Assembly (NCBI GenBank): GCA_029007415.1
Contig: JAQXHT010000099.1
Coordinates: 1-11,143 of the forward strand
Reading direction: 5' to 3'
Source of the DNA: a bacterium
GTDB taxonomy: Bacteria; Bacillota_I; Bacilli_A; RF39; UBA660
DNA: 11,143 nt
This document shows positions 1 to 6,133 of the stretch, in pieces (position 1 is the stretch's first letter; the number at the start of each line of letters is the position of its first letter). A program made the position numbers and the translations under genes. Under the pieces are notes generated by a model that was given only the letters and a program-made list of their open reading frames with translations, had not been told where the DNA came from and did no database searches.

Positions 1-140
1 TCCAATATTAGTATAAAAAATTAAAGATTTTAACTTTGATCTTTTTGGTATACAATTTAAACGCACTTTCCTAATAAAGAAAAACAGATAGAATTTTATA
101 TTCTAACTGTTTTTTCAGTCATCTAGTCTGAACTGTAACA
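1..140 (+). mobile_element. Presumed right end of an IS66-type element (partial)
   Basis: No open reading frame reaches into this stretch. It holds a hairpin terminator (81-115) and ends in CTGAACTGTAACA (128-140). Read in reverse, that end is identical over 13 bp to TGTTACAGTTCAG at 9592-9604, the start of the IS66-type element on the right, and about 19 of 22 bp match when extended into the putative elements. The similarity continues inward to the left of 128 and not into 141 onward, so the element body should lie left of the window, in the same orientation as the right copy. This is inference from one terminal repeat; the transposase itself is not in view. Confidence 0.45.
81..115 (+). terminator. 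Hairpin terminator inside the left IS end
   Basis: AAAACAGATAGAAT (81-94) pairs with ATTCTAACTGTTTT (100-113) with one mismatch around a 5-nt loop, and the 3' arm runs into T residues. It would end a rightward transcript coming from the left, most likely the presumed IS transposase. Because the stem is flanked by A and T runs it may also work in the other direction. Confidence 0.6.
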
Positions 141-147
141 CTCATAC

Positions 148-175
148 TGATTATTAAGTTAAATTATGCTATACT
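148..175 (+). promoter_or_regulatory. Probable promoter of the OLD-type nuclease gene
   Basis: An extended -10 (TGC then TATACT, 170-175) is preceded at 16 bp by a weak -35-like TGATTA (148-153). Transcription would start near 182, just before the hairpin at 186. It lies only 8 bp beyond the presumed IS end, so it is part of the resident DNA and not of the IS. Confidence 0.5.
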
Positions 176-185
176 TATAGTAGCT

Positions 186-212
186 GAATATCATTATGAT
201 ATTCTTTTTTTT
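186..212 (+). terminator. Terminator-like hairpin directly before the OLD ribosome binding site
   Basis: GAATATCA (186-193) and TGATATTC (197-204) form a perfect 8-bp stem with a 3-nt loop, followed by eight T (205-212). The Shine-Dalgarno AGGAGG (220-225) follows 7 bp later. It either blocks readthrough from the IS on the left, acts as an attenuator, or is a stabilising 5' stem-loop for mRNAs starting near 182. Confidence 0.6.
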
Positions 213-235
213 ATTTTTTAGGAGGTAAAAGAAAG

Positions 236-2116
236 ATGGAATTAAGAAATGTTGATATTAAAAATTTTAAGTCAATAGAAAACATAAACCTAAATTTAGA
301 GAAAGATTGCAAAATATTGGTTGGATTAAGTGAAAGTGGTAAAACAAATTTATTATCAGCACTTCGTACATTAGATTCAAGTATAACTGTTGATCAGACA
401 TTTGTAAAAGAGGGAACGAGAAAAGAAAAAGAAGCTTTAATAGATTTTGAATTATGTTTTACCGAAAAAGAAAAGAAAATAATATTAGAAGAACTAAAAA
501 ATATTTCAAAAAATTTAGACGATTTAGTTTTGAAAGATGGTAAAAAAATAGGTTTAATGGATTTTATAGACAATAGATTAGTTTATAGAGTTGATATTAG
601 AAATAACACTAGAAAATATCTCTATTATACATATAATAAATCAAAAAAATATACACTGAATACAGATTATTCTTATATTAATGCCAACACTTCAAAAAAG
701 GTAATTATAAAAAAAATATCAGATGCTTCTGAAATAGAATTAGATACATTTACAGTAATTTCAAATAAAGAATTTGCTTGTGAAATACAAAATGAAATTG
801 ATGAACTTTATGATTTATTAGAGAAAAGGGTTATTGAAATTGTAAAAAATAGAAATTTTGAAATACCTAAAGTATTATATTGGGAGTATGATGATAAGTA
901 TCTACTTCCAGCAGATGTGAATATTGAAGAATTTATGAATAATAGTAATGTATGTATACCTTTGAAAAATATGTTTGAATTATGCAATATAACGAATATA
1001 AAAGAAGAATATGATGATAAAAAAGCTATGGGAGAATCATCTTTTCAAAATCTACTTGATGACATTAGTGACACCGTCGATGTTTATTTAAAAAAGATAT
1101 GGAAAAGTATGCCAAAAGACACGAAGATTGTATTACAAGAAGTTGGCGAAAAAATTAAAATTAGAATAAAAGATAGTAAAAATACCTATTCTACATCAAA
1201 AAGAAGCGATGGTTTTAAAAGAATTGTTACTTTTTTGCTTATGCTATCTATTGATAATAAAAATAATGCATTAATGAATACATTAATTTTAATTGATGAA
1301 CCTGACTCTAAAATTGATATTCCAGGGCAAGAATATTTAAGAGATGAATTAATAAATATAGGAAAAAACAATTATGTTATTTATTCAACTCATTCTACAG
1401 ATATGATTGATAATAATAATATTGATAGACATATAATAATTAAAAAAGAAAAGGAATCGTCTACAATAGAACTAGCAAACGATGATAATTATATGGATGT
1501 TGCTACTCTATACAGGGCTTTAGGAATGAATGTTTATTCCGTTATTAATGAACACAACTTAGTATTTGAGGGCTGGTCAGATCAACTCGTATTTGAATTA
1601 TACAATGGTAAGAAAAATATTAATTTCAAAAATATTGGTGTTACACATTTATCAGGTATTACAAAAGTTAATCTATATGCAGAGTTTTGGGGACTTTTAT
1701 CAAAAAAATACTATATAATTTCTGATTCAGATGCAATAGCTCTGCAAATGAAAGATTCATTTACTGAAAACAAATATAGTGGGAAATGGTTAACTTATGG
1801 AGAATTGTCTAATAATGAGATTGTTACTTTAGAAGATTTTATTACGAATGATAAAATATTAAAAACTGCTAAAGCTTTCAAAACAGCTAATAATTTCTCA
1901 AGTGATTTAGTTGAAGAAAATTTAAAAGTAAGCGATAGCAAAGCAAATTCAGTGGAGAAATGGATTATTCTAAATAATGGCAATAAGGATGTTAAAAATA
2001 TGATGAAAAAATTTAAATTATTATTATATTCAAGTCTTAAAAAGTCTGATATAACGAGCGAATATGGTGAATTTATAAAAAAATTGATTGAAACAATAAA
2101 GACAAATGAAAAATAA
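236..2116 (+). CDS. OLD-family ATP-dependent endonuclease (AAA ATPase plus TOPRIM)
   Basis: This 626-aa cytosolic protein has the two-part build of OLD (overcoming lysogenization defect) nucleases: an SMC/ABC-like ATPase followed by a TOPRIM nuclease domain. Visible parts are Walker A GLSESGKT (30-37), a signature-like stretch around 321-339 (SDGFKRIVTFLLML), Walker B LILIDEP with D354/E355, an H-loop STHS shortly after, and the TOPRIM acidic residues E445 (FEGWSD) and D497/D499 (SDSD). OLD proteins nick or cut DNA under ATP control and several act in phage defence. The start is set by AGGAGG (220-225), 10 bp before the ATG. No UvrD-like helicase (GajB), reverse transcriptase or AriB-type partner is adjacent, so it resembles a stand-alone OLD. 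The next gene, 48 bp downstream on the same strand, is a restriction-modification fusion, which makes a defence role likely. The family call is firm; the antiphage role is inferred. Confidence 0.88.
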   Translation: MELRNVDIKNFKSIENINLNLEKDCKILVGLSESGKTNLLSALRTLDSSITVDQTFVKEGTRKEKEALIDFELCFTEKEKKIILEELKNISKNLDDLVLKDGKKIGLMDFIDNRLVYRVDIRNNTRKYLYYTYNKSKKYTLNTDYSYINANTSKKVIIKKISDASEIELDTFTVISNKEFACEIQNEIDELYDLLEKRVIEIVKNRNFEIPKVLYWEYDDKYLLPADVNIEEFMNNSNVCIPLKNMFELCNITNIKEEYDDKKAMGESSFQNLLDDISDTVDVYLKKIWKSMPKDTKIVLQEVGEKIKIRIKDSKNTYSTSKRSDGFKRIVTFLLMLSIDNKNNALMNTLILIDEPDSKIDIPGQEYLRDELINIGKNNYVIYSTHSTDMIDNNNIDRHIIIKKEKESSTIELANDDNYMDVATLYRALGMNVYSVINEHNLVFEGWSDQLVFELYNGKKNINFKNIGVTHLSGITKVNLYAEFWGLLSKKYYIISDSDAIALQMKDSFTENKYSGKWLTYGELSNNEIVTLEDFITNDKILKTAKAFKTANNFSSDLVEENLKVSDSKANSVEKWIILNNGNKDVKNMMKKFKLLLYSSLKKSDITSEYGEFIKKLIETIKTNEK

Positions 2117-2118
2117 AA

Positions 2119-2127
2119 TGATATAAT
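2119..2127 (+). promoter_or_regulatory. Possible extended -10 for the RM fusion gene
   Basis: TGATATAAT (TGn plus TATAAT, 2122-2127) begins 3 bp after the OLD stop codon. No convincing -35 is seen at the right distance. If used, it would let the RM gene be expressed apart from the OLD gene; otherwise the two are co-transcribed. Confidence 0.35.
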
Positions 2128-2164
2128 TTTTAAGGATAATAAAAGTATTTAAAAGGAGTCTAAA

Positions 2165-4303
2165 ATGAATGAAAAGTTTACTTTTATAGATTTATTTGCT
2201 GGTATAGGCGGTTTTAGAATTGCACTTGAGAGTATTGGTGGACGATGTGTATTTAGTTCTGAAATAGATGAACATGCATGTGAAATGTATAAAGCAAATT
2301 TTGGTGATGATCCATATTGTGATATTACAAAGTTAGATCCTAGTACTATTCCAGATTTTGATATATTATGTGCTGGATTTCCTTGTCAATCATTTTCAAT
2401 ATGTGGTAAACAAAAAGGATTTATTGACGAGACTCGAGGTACTCTTTTCTTTGATATTGTTAGAATTTTAAAGAAAAAAAGACCTAAAGCATTTATTTTA
2501 GAAAATGTGAAAAATTTGACAACACATGATAAAGGAAGAACGTTAACTGTAATTATAGATACATTGAATAATTTAGGCTATTCAGTTAACTACAAGGTAT
2601 TAAATGCTAAAGACTTTGGAGTACCACAAAATAGAGAGAGAATTTTAATTGTTGGCTCAAAAGATGGAATCCATTTTGATTTTAATAAGGTTAAAGGTAC
2701 TCCATCAAAGCCAATGAAAGAATTTTTAGATACAAAAGGAAAGTTTGAAATATTAAAATCAGAACAATACACTATTCTAGATAAAAAATATATTAAACAG
2801 CAAAAAAGTTCTGGACTAATATTTACAGGCTATTTGAACAAACCAATTAGAAAAGCAGGAGTTAGACCTAATACTGAACATTTATCTAGAGTTCATAGAC
2901 AAGTAAATAGAATTTATTCATCTGAAGGAATGCACCCAACAATAGCATCACAAGAAGTAAATGGTAGATTCTATATATATAATGATAATATTGTTAGGAA
3001 GCTGACTATTGATGAGTGTTATAGATTCTTTGGATTTCCAGAAGATTTTATTAAAATAGGTTCAAGTGCTAAATTATATGAAAGAATTGGAAATAGTGTT
3101 TGTATACCTGTAATAAAAGCTGTTGCTTTAGAAGTGTATAATCAATTTTTTGAAAGAGGTGAAAATATGGATGGAAAAATAAATCCTTCTCAGTTTTTGG
3201 AAGATGTTTATCAACAAGCGAAAAAAAATAAAAGTTTAGATGATATAAATTTAAATGAAATACAAAAAGATTTGATTAAAATAATTGTGGCAAACGAGCA
3301 AAGTAATAAAGGCGTTTTTACAGTTTTGGTTTCAAGTTTAACATATAAATGTTTACATCCAGAACAAGATATTAGATACCATAAAGTAGATTTACCAAAT
3401 GGATATAGTGGTAGAAGTTTTGATACGAAATATGTAACTCCATTTTTAAAAGAAAAAAGATTTTTAGGAGCAATGAAAGAGTCTGGTTGGTTAACGAGAA
3501 GTCTTGAACAATTACATCCATTTACTAATGATTTTCCAGGTAGAATTAATAAAGTTGACTTAAAAATGGCATTTTTAACAATATTTGATGAGATTGAAAC
3601 TGAAAACATATCTCCATATGACTATCTGTTAGGAATATTTACACAAAGTATTATTGAAAAACAAAAGAGAACTGTTAAAGTGATTAACCCTATTGATAAA
3701 GAGAGTAATATTCCAATTAGAGAAATAATTGAAATGCTTCATGAACATTTTTATTATAAATATTCATCTAGAGGAGCATCTATATTACCTGTAATAGCAT
3801 TTTATAGTATCTATGAATGTATGATAAAACATTTTGATAGATTTAAAAATATGGAACTAGACTCATTGGGTTCTCATAACTCGTCTGATAGAAGTTCTAA
3901 AGAAACTGGAGATATTGTAGTAAGAAATATAAAAACAAAAGATATTTATGAAGTTGTAGAAGTTAAGTTTGATATTAAACCTACTCATTTAATGGTGGAC
4001 TATGCTTATGACAAAATCAAATATAATAACAATGTTCAAAGATATTACATTTTAAGTACAGCAAGACCTGATTTGGAAGAATTAAATAAAATTAATGATA
4101 AGATTGATGAGATTTATAAAGAATATGGTTGTCAAGTTATCGTTAATGGTATATTTGATTCGCTTAAATATTATTTAAGATTATTAACAAATTCTGATGA
4201 ATTCTTAACTTGTTACACTAAAAATTTACAAGCAAATGAAGAACTTGATTATGAACACAAAATATCATGGAATAGAATTGTAGAAAATAGAAAAGATGAT
4301 TAA
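2165..4303 (+). CDS. Fused type II RM protein: C5-cytosine methyltransferase plus PD-(D/E)XK nuclease
   Basis: The 712-aa product joins two enzymes. Residues 1 to about 330 form a complete C5-DNA methyltransferase: motif I DLFAGIGG (9-16), motif IV GFPCQSFS with catalytic C74, motif VI ENV (113-115), motif VIII QNRER (155-159), a short target-recognition region, motif IX (RKLTIDECYRFFGFP, about 279-293) and motif X (ERIGNSVCIPV). Residues 335-712 form a restriction domain: SGRSFDTKYVTPF and SGWLTRSLEQ blocks I recall from nucleases fused or linked to such methyltransferases, then a PD-(D/E)XK-like centre with D583 (TGDIVV), E599 and K601 (EVK). One half methylates cytosine in a site and the other cuts unmethylated copies; the recognition site cannot be read. 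AGGAG (2154-2158) sets the start. The nuclease half has its own internal Shine-Dalgarno and ATG (M335), and a T6 run lies just before it. Confidence 0.9.
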   Translation: MNEKFTFIDLFAGIGGFRIALESIGGRCVFSSEIDEHACEMYKANFGDDPYCDITKLDPSTIPDFDILCAGFPCQSFSICGKQKGFIDETRGTLFFDIVRILKKKRPKAFILENVKNLTTHDKGRTLTVIIDTLNNLGYSVNYKVLNAKDFGVPQNRERILIVGSKDGIHFDFNKVKGTPSKPMKEFLDTKGKFEILKSEQYTILDKKYIKQQKSSGLIFTGYLNKPIRKAGVRPNTEHLSRVHRQVNRIYSSEGMHPTIASQEVNGRFYIYNDNIVRKLTIDECYRFFGFPEDFIKIGSSAKLYERIGNSVCIPVIKAVALEVYNQFFERGENMDGKINPSQFLEDVYQQAKKNKSLDDINLNEIQKDLIKIIVANEQSNKGVFTVLVSSLTYKCLHPEQDIRYHKVDLPNGYSGRSFDTKYVTPFLKEKRFLGAMKESGWLTRSLEQLHPFTNDFPGRINKVDLKMAFLTIFDEIETENISPYDYLLGIFTQSIIEKQKRTVKVINPIDKESNIPIREIIEMLHEHFYYKYSSRGASILPVIAFYSIYECMIKHFDRFKNMELDSLGSHNSSDRSSKETGDIVVRNIKTKDIYEVVEVKFDIKPTHLMVDYAYDKIKYNNNVQRYYILSTARPDLEELNKINDKIDEIYKEYGCQVIVNGIFDSLKYYLRLLTNSDEFLTCYTKNLQANEELDYEHKISWNRIVENRKDD
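3155..3169 (+). promoter_or_regulatory. Internal Shine-Dalgarno and ATG for the nuclease half of the RM fusion
   Basis: AGAGGTG (3155-3161) sits 5 nt before an in-frame ATG (3167-3169, M335), exactly where the methyltransferase ends and the restriction domain begins. Translation from here would give a free nuclease of 378 aa. Just upstream, six T (3146-3151) are followed by GA, so one added T would create TGA and end a free methyltransferase after about 329 residues. Confidence 0.6.
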
Positions 4304-4325
4304 AGTTCAAAATCATCTTTTTTTT
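4291..4325 (+). terminator. Intrinsic terminator after the RM fusion gene
   Basis: AAAAGATGATT (4291-4301) and AATCATCTTTT (4311-4321) form a perfect 11-bp stem with a 9-nt loop, followed by a T-rich tract. The 5' arm overlaps the last codons and the stop of the RM gene. On the opposite strand it is followed by a weaker T tract, so it may also stop the relaxase transcript coming from the right. Confidence 0.8.
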
Positions 4326-4362
4326 CTTCTTTATCTAAATTGTGTTTTAACTTGTTAAAAAA

Positions 4363-5745
4363 TTATATTTCTAAATCAAAGTCATCATAATCTTTGTGTT
4401 TATCATTTTCTTTATTCCAATCATAGTCATCTTTTATGTCAGTAATTGTTTTTTCACTAAATATTCCATGCTCGTATAAGTCTTTTGAAAATTCCCAGTA
4501 ATCTTCACGTTCTTTGTCTTTTCCAAGTATTTTATGTTTGATAAAGTTGATTAATCTATCAAATAAATCTTTAAAATGATTTACTAGTTCTTCAAGGTGT
4601 TTATTATCTTTTTTCAATTCTTTAATCTCTTTGTTTTTATTATCAATGTTTTTAGATAGAGTATCTACTTTAAGAGATAAGGCTTCATTGTTTTCGGTTA
4701 GTATTTTAATTTTTTCTCTATTCTCCTCTAGTTCAGTATCAACATTATTTAAGGTTACTGATAGTTTTTCAGTTCGTTTGAAATCAGCATTTGTTTTATC
4801 AACTTTATCAATATATTCTAAAATTTTATTTTTATCATTTTCAGAAATAGTATAGGTATTTTTAACTATCGGTGCTTTTTTAAGGTTATTGACAGTAGCT
4901 TTAATATCTATGGTGCTTTTATCAAGTTCACTAGATTTTTTACTGGCTATTTCTAGTGCTTTTTTATCTTTTTCCATTTGGTCTTTCATGGCTTGATAAT
5001 TTCCCATGTCTTTGACATTTATATCTTTGTTTCTGCCTTTTTCTTTCTTTTTCAAAATGTCATTTAAACCATATTCTTTATTGAAACTAGCAATACATAA
5101 AGTTCTCATTTTATCTTGTAATCTGCGTAGGCTATCTCTTGTGAAAACATCTCCTTTTCCAACTTGTTTTTTCATACCATTTTTATTTTTATATTTTATG
5201 GGTACACCAACAATATGAAGATGTGGACTAGTTTCGTCATAATGAATAATCGCACTTGCTATTTTAAAGTTTGGTAATTGCTCCTCTAAATCGCCCACTT
5301 GTTCTTTAAAAACATTAGTCATTTTATGTTTGAATTTATCATCTTTCGTATTCCAATATTTTTTATCTCCAAGTTCAATAATAATTTCACAAGCAAGGTC
5401 ATTTTTAGAGTTATCACTTATCTTTTTGAAATAATCTGTAATCTTTCTATCATCTCTTGTTTGCTTAGAATTATATTCATCTACTGCCTCTTTAAATTCT
5501 TCCTTATAAAGTTTTTTTACATCATCATAAAGAGAGGAAGTACCTCTTATTATTTCAATTAGTTCTGTATTATTATTATATTTACGATAATTATGTTTAT
5601 CAACTCTTGATAAGCCTCTTGCATTTTGAATTGCATTGTTAGATAAAGAAGTCGAGCCAGAAGCATTATTTTTAGCCATGTTTCTTGATGACGGTTTTCT
5701 GTTTTTATCACTACCAAGATGTAGTGAATAAGATAAGGTACTCAT
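4363..5745 (-). CDS. MobV/Pre-family relaxase (mobilization protein)
   Basis: This 460-aa protein would nick the element at oriT and lead the single strand into the recipient. The N-terminal half carries the MobV hallmark HYDETSPHLH (residues 168-177), the metal-binding and catalytic HxDE..PHxH region, followed by VPI and a basic stretch. The N-terminus MSTLSYSLHLG resembles the relaxase N-terminal motif. From about residue 260 to 400 the protein is Lys/Glu-rich and reads as coiled coil, with an acidic tail ending in DDFDLEI. A longer frame starts 14 codons upstream, but AGGAGG sits 9 nt before this ATG, so the shorter form is chosen. It lies 372 bp downstream of the recombinase gene on the same strand, and the gap is rich in inverted repeats (likely oriT). 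It converges with the RM gene. Confidence 0.9.
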   Translation of the reverse strand: MSTLSYSLHLGSDKNRKPSSRNMAKNNASGSTSLSNNAIQNARGLSRVDKHNYRKYNNNTELIEIIRGTSSLYDDVKKLYKEEFKEAVDEYNSKQTRDDRKITDYFKKISDNSKNDLACEIIIELGDKKYWNTKDDKFKHKMTNVFKEQVGDLEEQLPNFKIASAIIHYDETSPHLHIVGVPIKYKNKNGMKKQVGKGDVFTRDSLRRLQDKMRTLCIASFNKEYGLNDILKKKEKGRNKDINVKDMGNYQAMKDQMEKDKKALEIASKKSSELDKSTIDIKATVNNLKKAPIVKNTYTISENDKNKILEYIDKVDKTNADFKRTEKLSVTLNNVDTELEENREKIKILTENNEALSLKVDTLSKNIDNKNKEIKELKKDNKHLEELVNHFKDLFDRLINFIKHKILGKDKEREDYWEFSKDLYEHGIFSEKTITDIKDDYDWNKENDKHKDYDDFDLEI

Positions 5746-5795
5746 TTGTTTTTGCCTCCTTTCATAGATATATTTTGGCTCTGACAAAATATTTA

Positions 5796-5920
5796 ACCCC
5801 CTAGGTATTTTGACGTAAACATCAAAATAACCTGTGGGCTAGGGATATTCCCTAGAACCCTTTTAGACTTATTCCACATTGTTTTAAAGTTACCACAATA
5901 AAACAAAATTACATAAGTCT
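5796..5920. other. Candidate oriT region upstream of the relaxase
   Basis: Three structures stand side by side just upstream of the relaxase start. TATTTTGA (5806-5813) and TCAAAATA (5822-5829) flank 8 bp. CTAGGGA (5839-5845) and TCCCTAG (5849-5855) flank TAT. A nested pair follows: outer AGACTTAT (5865-5872) with ATAAGTCT (5913-5920), inner TTGTTTTA (5879-5886) with TAAAACAA (5899-5906). Mob-type origins usually lie directly upstream of the relaxase gene and contain such repeats. The nick site was not identified. Confidence 0.5.
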
Positions 5921-5945
5921 CCTTAACAAACTATCACCACTTTCA

Positions 5946-6066
5946 TTGAACAAAGTTCAACAAAACGTGCCACGTTTGTTATAACTTTTTTAGAAAAAAG
6001 TTAGCAAAAAATCTGTATTGTAGATAAGTTCAAAACCAGGAAAGTGAACTTTTTTGTTTTGAACTT
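5946..6066. repeat. Cluster of four inverted repeats between relaxase and recombinase
   Basis: In order: TTGAAC/GTTCAA (5946-5960, 3-bp spacer); AAACGTG-C-CACGTTT (5963-5977, perfect); TAACTTTTTT/AAAAAAGTTA (5982-6003, 2-bp spacer); AAGTTCAAAAC/GTTTTGAACTT (6026-6036 and 6056-6066, 19-bp spacer). The third looks like a hairpin on either strand. None has a clean T tract after it, so they look more like protein-binding or DNA-processing sites than terminators. No gene is seen in 5746-6117. Confidence 0.7.
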
Positions 6067-6086
6067 TTTCCATTTTTTATTATTAT

Positions 6087-6133
6087 TTCTAGTCAAGGGT
6101 TTCACAAGTAAGTAAACTTACCCTTGACTAGAA
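6087..6133. repeat. Perfect 14-bp inverted repeat across the recombinase stop codon
   Basis: TTCTAGTCAAGGGT (6087-6100) and ACCCTTGACTAGAA (6120-6133) are exact inverse copies with a 19-bp spacer. The right arm encodes the last residues of the recombinase (TSSQG) and part of its stop. No U tract follows on the minus strand (ATAATAATAAA), so it is at best a weak terminator. It could stabilise the mRNA 3' end or be a recombinase or accessory binding site. Confidence 0.8.

Noticed and set aside
236..2116. Gabija, PARIS or a retron system
   Set aside because: No UvrD-like GajB, no AriB-like gene and no reverse transcriptase is present; the TOPRIM domain fits a stand-alone OLD protein.
3211..3609. 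132-aa minus-strand frame inside the RM gene
   Set aside because: It lies wholly antisense to a well-supported coding region and has no ribosome site or recognisable domain; the same holds for other antisense frames at 1186-1371, 1795-1983, 2590-2772, 4631-4855, 5006-5562, 8192-8443 and 9767-10027.
2165..4303. Assigning a recognition sequence or a named restriction family to the RM fusion
   Set aside because: The target-recognition region gives no readable specificity, and I could not tell from memory which named nuclease family the C-terminal half belongs to.
5746..5787. Longer relaxase start 14 codons upstream (5787)
   Set aside because: The AGGAGG ribosome site lies inside that extension and is ideally placed for the ATG at 5745.
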